DNA of 64,000 bases, taken from Ignavibacteria bacterium. GTDB taxonomy: Bacteria > Bacteroidota > Ignavibacteria > Tepidaquicellales > Tepidaquicellaceae. The stretch is from positions 744,001 through 808,000 of the forward strand of contig DATAJP010000003.1 in NCBI GenBank assembly GCA_036262055.1, written 5' to 3'. The translations under genes and the position numbers were made by a program. This document shows, one piece after another, positions 59,954 through 64,000 of the stretch. The notes below the pieces were generated by a model. The model saw only the letters and a list, made by a program, of their open reading frames with translations, searched no databases and was not told where the DNA came from. Position 1 is the first letter of the stretch, and each line of letters starts with the position of its first letter.

Positions 59954-62905
59954 TTATTTAATCAGCATCATTTTCTTTGTCATTTGATATTGCTGTCCGT
60001 TGTTTCCGTTTGCAAAGAGTCTATAGAAATATACTCCGCTTGCAAAACTGGAAGCATTGAAAGAAACTGTATAATAGCCTGCTGTCTGAATTTCGTTCAC
60101 AAGCTGCGCTACTTCCCTGCCGCTGATGTCATAAACTTTCAGAATTACTTTTCCTTCAACAGGAAACTCGTAATTTATTTTTGTTGTAGGGTTAAACGGA
60201 TTCGGATAGTTTTGTGACAAATCAAATTTATCAGGTATACCAACATTAACTTCAGAAGACAAGTTAAAATATTCAAAATTCCCGTTGTAATCAATTTGTT
60301 TTAATCTGTATTTATATGTTCCTGCATTCAGATTATTTTCGGTAAAAGTATAATTATGAGGTTCGCTTGAATTACCGTTCCCTTGAACAAAGCCGACTTT
60401 TGCCCAGTTTTCATTTGTAATTGTCCGGCGTTCAATATCAAATCCCGAATTATTCTCTTCGGTCGAAGTTGTCCAGTTTAAAGTAACATTTCTTTCATTA
60501 ACGACTGCGGAAAATGAAGCTAATTCAACAGGAAGAGGACCGTCGGTATAATAAACACTTCTTCCGTGAGTAAAAGCAAAACCTGTTTGCGTAGTTGTTT
60601 GAAGCACTAACTCATCAACCGGAACATATTTCGGCATTCCCGTTGCAAAACTAGTCCAGCTCACACCTGAGTTAGTAGTTTTAATTACTCCAGTTTCAGT
60701 TCCTGCATAAATTATCGAAGCATCGTTCGGGTCAAAAATTGCCGTATGAACGGGAACGTTTCCAATTGGGGTTGAAATGTCAGACCAGCTTAGCCCTCCA
60801 TCTGTTGTGAGCCATATATGTTTTGCGCTTAATGGCGGGACTATATTATATCCGGAATAACAGGCAATAACCCGTCCGGGGTCGGAACTGTTTATAACTA
60901 ATCTGCGAACCCATGCTCCGTTTGTTCCCGGAGGTGTAACATCAGTCCATGTATCTAAACCGATTGCCGGGTCAAGTGAACTGCATTTAAATATTTTTCC
61001 ATCTGTTGTTCCGGCGTATCCGAGATAAGGCGAGCTTGGTCCTTTAACAGAAACAGCACTTACATATTCATCCGCTGAAAGCACACCGCTTGACGCAGTC
61101 CATAATGTTGCGCCGGTTGATGTTATCCATACTTTATTTGAACCGGCTATGAGAACACTTGATGCATCGGGATTCATCGAAAACGGCGAAATGAATAAAC
61201 ATAGCGAACTGCTTGTTGCGTCGGTTAAACCTGTTATGCTTGAGAACCAGGATGAACCGCCGTCTGTAGTTTTTGACATTTCAAGATAAACGTATTCTTC
61301 GTATGCTGTAGTTGATGTTGTCTGGTCAACAGCAGCATAACCACCATCGCCTCCGAAGACCATAGTCCAGTCAGTTCCTGCAGAATATTTTAAATGCCCG
61401 TTATCTTGCGTTCCTCCGTATAAAGCACCAACACCCAACGGAGAAACTGCGCCGCCATAATATTGAGTTATTGCAAGTCCATTATTCAGAGAAGTCCAGG
61501 TTGTTCCTCCGTCCGTTGTCTTAAAAATTCCACCATCATTTCCTTCATAAACAATGTCAGGAGTTACCGGGTCATAAGCAGTTGCATGATGGTCAGCATG
61601 AATTACAGGAGAGCCATAAAAGCTATGCCAATAGGTCAACTGAGTCCAGTTTGTTCCACGGTTGGTTGATTTCATCATATCCACACCGCCGACATAGATA
61701 TTTGCCGAGTTATGCGGGTCAACGGTTATAACGTTGTCATACCATCCCTGCGTTCCGAGATATGAACGTGTTCCGGTGGAACTGATTTTTGGAGGTGTTG
61801 TAACGCCTGTCCAGTCAACGCCGCGGTTTGTGGACATAAAAATTCCCTCAAGCCCTCCATCACCTGCGGGTGACCCGTCGGTTGATTGAAATACCGAATA
61901 CAAAGTATCTTTATGCGAAGGGTCTTGTGCTAGAGCAATTCTTGCATGCCCTGTTGTCGGTAAACCGGAAGTGATTTTAGTCCAGTTAGTTCCGCCGTTC
62001 GTTGTTCTGTAAATTCCACCAAAGGTTGCACCGTTGTTATTAACGGCAAATAAAATTTCTGACGGGGTCATAGCAATTACATCTGTCGGATTAAAATAGT
62101 TATCCGCAAAAGTAGAGGAGCTTATTTTTGTCCAGCTGGTTCCGGAATTTGTGCTTTTAAATAACCCTCCTGCGAGTGTATATTCACCACCGCCTTGTTT
62201 TGTGTTTATGCTTTTTGTTGCAGCGTAAATATTTCCGGCAGTATCTGAAGCCATCCGCAGAACATTTCTGAAAGATGTTGAAGTTGTAGCAGCGAGAAGC
62301 TCCCAGGTGTCTCCGAAGTTTGTCGAACGGTAAATTCCATTTCCATAAACTGCATCTGAGTTTCCCCAACCTTCGCCGGTACCTGCAAATACCGTGTCAG
62401 GATGTTTGGGGTCGAATACCATGCTTCCGATTGCAATGGGGTCAAGCTCATCCATTGTTGGTGTCCAGTTAAGACCTGCATTTGTTGATTTCCAAACCCC
62501 TCCTGCAACTGCTCCAATTAAAATGGTAGATGGAGATGACGGCTTTATTAATATAGACCTTATTCTTCCGCCTATATTTCCGGGTCCAATCGGAACCCAG
62601 TCGGTTCCAGCGCTTGAATTATCTCCCTGCGGTGTTAAATTTTGCTTAAAAAATTCAACCGCTTCCCGTCGCAATTCCGGCAAGTCTACAAATTTGTCTT
62701 TGGAATCTTTCGTGGTGGCAAGCATTTTGTATCTGAACTCTGCGGCTTCATAAGGATTATCTTCCTTGCCCTGAATCATTTTCAGAGGTTCTTTTAGTTC
62801 AGAAGATTTATTGTCAGATGGGAAATATTTAAAATCGGTAATGAGAGATAAGAAAAAAAGAACGAACAGGAAAGGCGTGAAGATATACAGGAAAAACTTC
62901 TTCAT
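59954..62905 (-). CDS. T9SS-exported BNR/sortilin-like repeat protein
   Basis: A 983-residue protein with a signal peptide (about 1-25). The body has at least eight BNR or VPS10-like turns: KSTNAGLNWT, RSTNFGDTWE, KSTNSGTSWT, RTTNGGTNWT, STNRGVDWT, KTTDGGTTWT, TTDGGLSWS, KTTNSGVSWT. They form a sialidase-like or sortilin-like propeller pair. The tail (LSQNYPNPFNPTTKINYEFP...KKMMLIK) is almost the same as that of the 57615 gene. Similar proteins are annotated as glycosyl hydrolases, but no catalytic residues can be confirmed. GGAGG precedes the ATG. Confidence 0.82.
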   Translation of the reverse strand: MKKFFLYIFTPFLFVLFFLSLITDFKYFPSDNKSSELKEPLKMIQGKEDNPYEAAEFRYKMLATTKDSKDKFVDLPELRREAVEFFKQNLTPQGDNSSAGTDWVPIGPGNIGGRIRSILIKPSSPSTILIGAVAGGVWKSTNAGLNWTPTMDELDPIAIGSMVFDPKHPDTVFAGTGEGWGNSDAVYGNGIYRSTNFGDTWELLAATTSTSFRNVLRMASDTAGNIYAATKSINTKQGGGEYTLAGGLFKSTNSGTSWTKISSSTFADNYFNPTDVIAMTPSEILFAVNNNGATFGGIYRTTNGGTNWTKITSGLPTTGHARIALAQDPSHKDTLYSVFQSTDGSPAGDGGLEGIFMSTNRGVDWTGVTTPPKISSTGTRSYLGTQGWYDNVITVDPHNSANIYVGGVDMMKSTNRGTNWTQLTYWHSFYGSPVIHADHHATAYDPVTPDIVYEGNDGGIFKTTDGGTTWTSLNNGLAITQYYGGAVSPLGVGALYGGTQDNGHLKYSAGTDWTMVFGGDGGYAAVDQTTSTTAYEEYVYLEMSKTTDGGSSWFSSITGLTDATSSSLCLFISPFSMNPDASSVLIAGSNKVWITSTGATLWTASSGVLSADEYVSAVSVKGPSSPYLGYAGTTDGKIFKCSSLDPAIGLDTWTDVTPPGTNGAWVRRLVINSSDPGRVIACYSGYNIVPPLSAKHIWLTTDGGLSWSDISTPIGNVPVHTAIFDPNDASIIYAGTETGVIKTTNSGVSWTSFATGMPKYVPVDELVLQTTTQTGFAFTHGRSVYYTDGPLPVELASFSAVVNERNVTLNWTTSTEENNSGFDIERRTITNENWAKVGFVQGNGNSSEPHNYTFTENNLNAGTYKYRLKQIDYNGNFEYFNLSSEVNVGIPDKFDLSQNYPNPFNPTTKINYEFPVEGKVILKVYDISGREVAQLVNEIQTAGYYTVSFNASSFASGVYFYRLFANGNNGQQYQMTKKMMLIK

Positions 62906-62932
62906 TTTTCCTCCAATTTTATGTTAGGTAAT

Positions 62933-62972
62933 ATTATAAACTTAAATATTATCCTAACAAAAACCTAACAAA
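62933..62972 (-). promoter_or_regulatory. Paired 11-bp direct-repeat element upstream of the 59954 gene
   Basis: On the minus strand TTTGTTAGGTT is followed directly by TTTGTTAGGAT (plus 62951-62972). TTGTTA of the second copy is followed after 16 bases by TATAAT (62933-62938), an excellent promoter pair. A further GTTAGG lies inverted at 62923-62928. Confidence 0.7.
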
Positions 62973-63012
62973 GCAAACAAAATAGGAAGAATTGTTTTGA
63001 ACCTATATTAAT

Positions 63013-63039
63013 AAAAAAGGGGCTTGAAAGCCCCTTTTT
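63013..63039 (-). terminator. Terminator downstream of the T9SS gene at 63064
   Basis: AAAAAAGGGGCTT and AAGCCCCTTTTT form a hairpin with T runs on both strands, 25 bases past the stop. Confidence 0.85.
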
Positions 63040-63063
63040 GTAAGAAATTATGTGAATTAAGAA

Positions 63064-64000
63064 TTATTTTACAAGAACCATCTTTTTAGTCATTACAAAC
63101 TGCTGACCTGCAGTTCCTTCAGAAATAATTCTATAGAAATAAACACCGCTGGCGAAATTAGAAGCATTGAACTGAATTGTATAATAACCTGCAGTCTGAA
63201 TTCCGTTTACCAGATTTGCTACTTCTCTACCTGTAATATCATAAATTCTCAAATTAACTTTACCGTCAACAGGCAAATCATAATTTATTTTTGTTACAGG
63301 GTTGAACGGATTCGGATAATTTTGTGATAAGTCGAATTTACCCGGAACACCAACAATAACTTCACCTGAAAGATTATGGTATTCATAATTTCCATTGAAG
63401 TCAATTTGTTTTAAACGATAATTATATTTTCCGGTTTGCAATCCGTTATCGGTGAATGAATAATTTTTTGGTTCGTTAGTATTTCCTGAACCTTCAACAT
63501 TTCCAATTTTTGACCATGTGTTTGATCCGGCAATTCTTCTTTCGATGTCGAAACCGGAATTATTTATTTCAGAGTTAGTAGACCAGTTTAAATTTACAAT
63601 GTTTCTATTAACATTATAAGTAAAGGACATTAGCTCAACAGGCAATATACCGCCGTTTGCTTCTATCCAGTCTTTGATGGCAACGAAGATACCAAGCGGA
63701 TTATCAACAACTCCTATTCTGGTTCTATATGCAGAATATGTATTTGTTCCGTAGAAGAGATTATAAGTTCCGGAATAATATAATGCGCAAGCAGAGTCAC
63801 CGCTACTTGAAGAATCAACCGTAAGCGGATAGAAACCTGACGTACGTTGTCCTTGAGGATTTGAATCAGAAGGTCTGACCATGTCAGGGAAAGAATCTGA
63901 ACTTGAATCAGCAGTTACTGAAGAAAATGGTCCTGCTCCGTAAAACTTTCTGGTAGCAGTAGGAACTGCCGTAAGCCAGCTATCTGCCATATAGGTTCCA
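63064..64000 (-). CDS. T9SS-exported protein (N-terminus beyond the window)
   Basis: Only the C-terminal part of about 312 residues is seen; the frame stays open to the right edge, so the gene begins outside. SGTYNLFYGTNTYSAYR and IKDWIEANGGILPVELMSFTY match YAGSTYNMFYGTNQYWAFR and the following stretch of the 57615 protein, so the two are paralogs. The T9SS tail opens LSQNYPNPFNPVTKINYDLP and ends KKMVLVK. An internal methionine near 63990 should not be taken as the start. Confidence 0.78.
   Translation of the reverse strand, partial: GTYMADSWLTAVPTATRKFYGAGPFSSVTADSSSDSFPDMVRPSDSNPQGQRTSGFYPLTVDSSSSGDSACALYYSGTYNLFYGTNTYSAYRTRIGVVDNPLGIFVAIKDWIEANGGILPVELMSFTYNVNRNIVNLNWSTNSEINNSGFDIERRIAGSNTWSKIGNVEGSGNTNEPKNYSFTDNGLQTGKYNYRLKQIDFNGNYEYHNLSGEVIVGVPGKFDLSQNYPNPFNPVTKINYDLPVDGKVNLRIYDITGREVANLVNGIQTAGYYTIQFNASNFASGVYFYRIISEGTAGQQFVMTKKMVLVK

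Overview
The window comes from an AT-rich (roughly one third G+C) Gram-negative bacterium of the Fibrobacteres-Chlorobi-Bacteroidetes group, most likely class Ignavibacteria. Three things support this. Several proteins carry type IX secretion (T9SS) C-terminal sorting domains opening with the N-Y-P-N-P-F-N-P motif typical of that class. There are lipid A, heptosyltransferase and outer-membrane lipoprotein genes. Intergenic spaces are full of short GC-rich hairpin repeats. The taxonomic call is inference from protein style, not from a marker gene. Many genes start with TTG or GTG and overlap their neighbours by a few bases.

Left part (1-11.8 kb): the start of a BatA-like von Willebrand protein leaves on the minus strand. 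A plus-strand run follows: thiamine pyrophosphokinase, a sodium:solute symporter, a patatin fused to a beta-barrel, two tandem membrane-anchored PDZ-GAF-SpoIIE phosphatases, and purB. From 11.9 to 18.3 kb lies a looser, repeat-rich stretch with lexA, a DUF5063 protein, an orphan T9SS-tail-like protein, tRNA-Arg, an SDR oxidoreductase, a DinB-like gene flanked by 155-bp direct repeats, a DUF2975-like membrane protein and a repeat lipoprotein.

Centre (18.4-42.2 kb): a GH2-like protein that appears to lack both catalytic glutamates and is fused to membrane helices comes first, then smc. After these is a long, tightly packed plus-strand gene run: M42 peptidase, HAD phosphatase, isoprenylcysteine methyltransferase-like protein, lpxB, a DUF374 acyltransferase, lpxK, a class I amidotransferase, a DUF4292 lipoprotein, an EnvC-like factor, a GT2, ribD and ribE. 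It faces a convergent minus-strand operon: xseA, xseB, dxs, a small lipoprotein, miaB, an LpxL-like acyltransferase and a heptosyltransferase. Together these supply isoprenoid precursors, lipid A and core sugars, flavin, cell-wall remodelling and DNA maintenance.

Right part (42.3-64 kb): an unknown zinc-ribbon protein, a T9SS-exported repeat protein, a small secreted protein with a decayed second copy nearby, a DUF421 protein, tRNA-Asn and tRNA-His. Next come an ECF sigma factor, anti-sigma factor and TlpA-like thioredoxin group, dxr and the site-2 protease rseP, then tRNA-Ser and a soluble TPR histidine kinase. The end is a minus-strand block with four T9SS cargo proteins and an unusual Cys-tailed sigma factor. 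Two neighbouring cargo genes share an upstream element with paired 11-bp direct repeats, which is the best candidate here for an undescribed regulatory circuit. No CRISPR array, insertion sequence, prophage or obvious defence system was seen.
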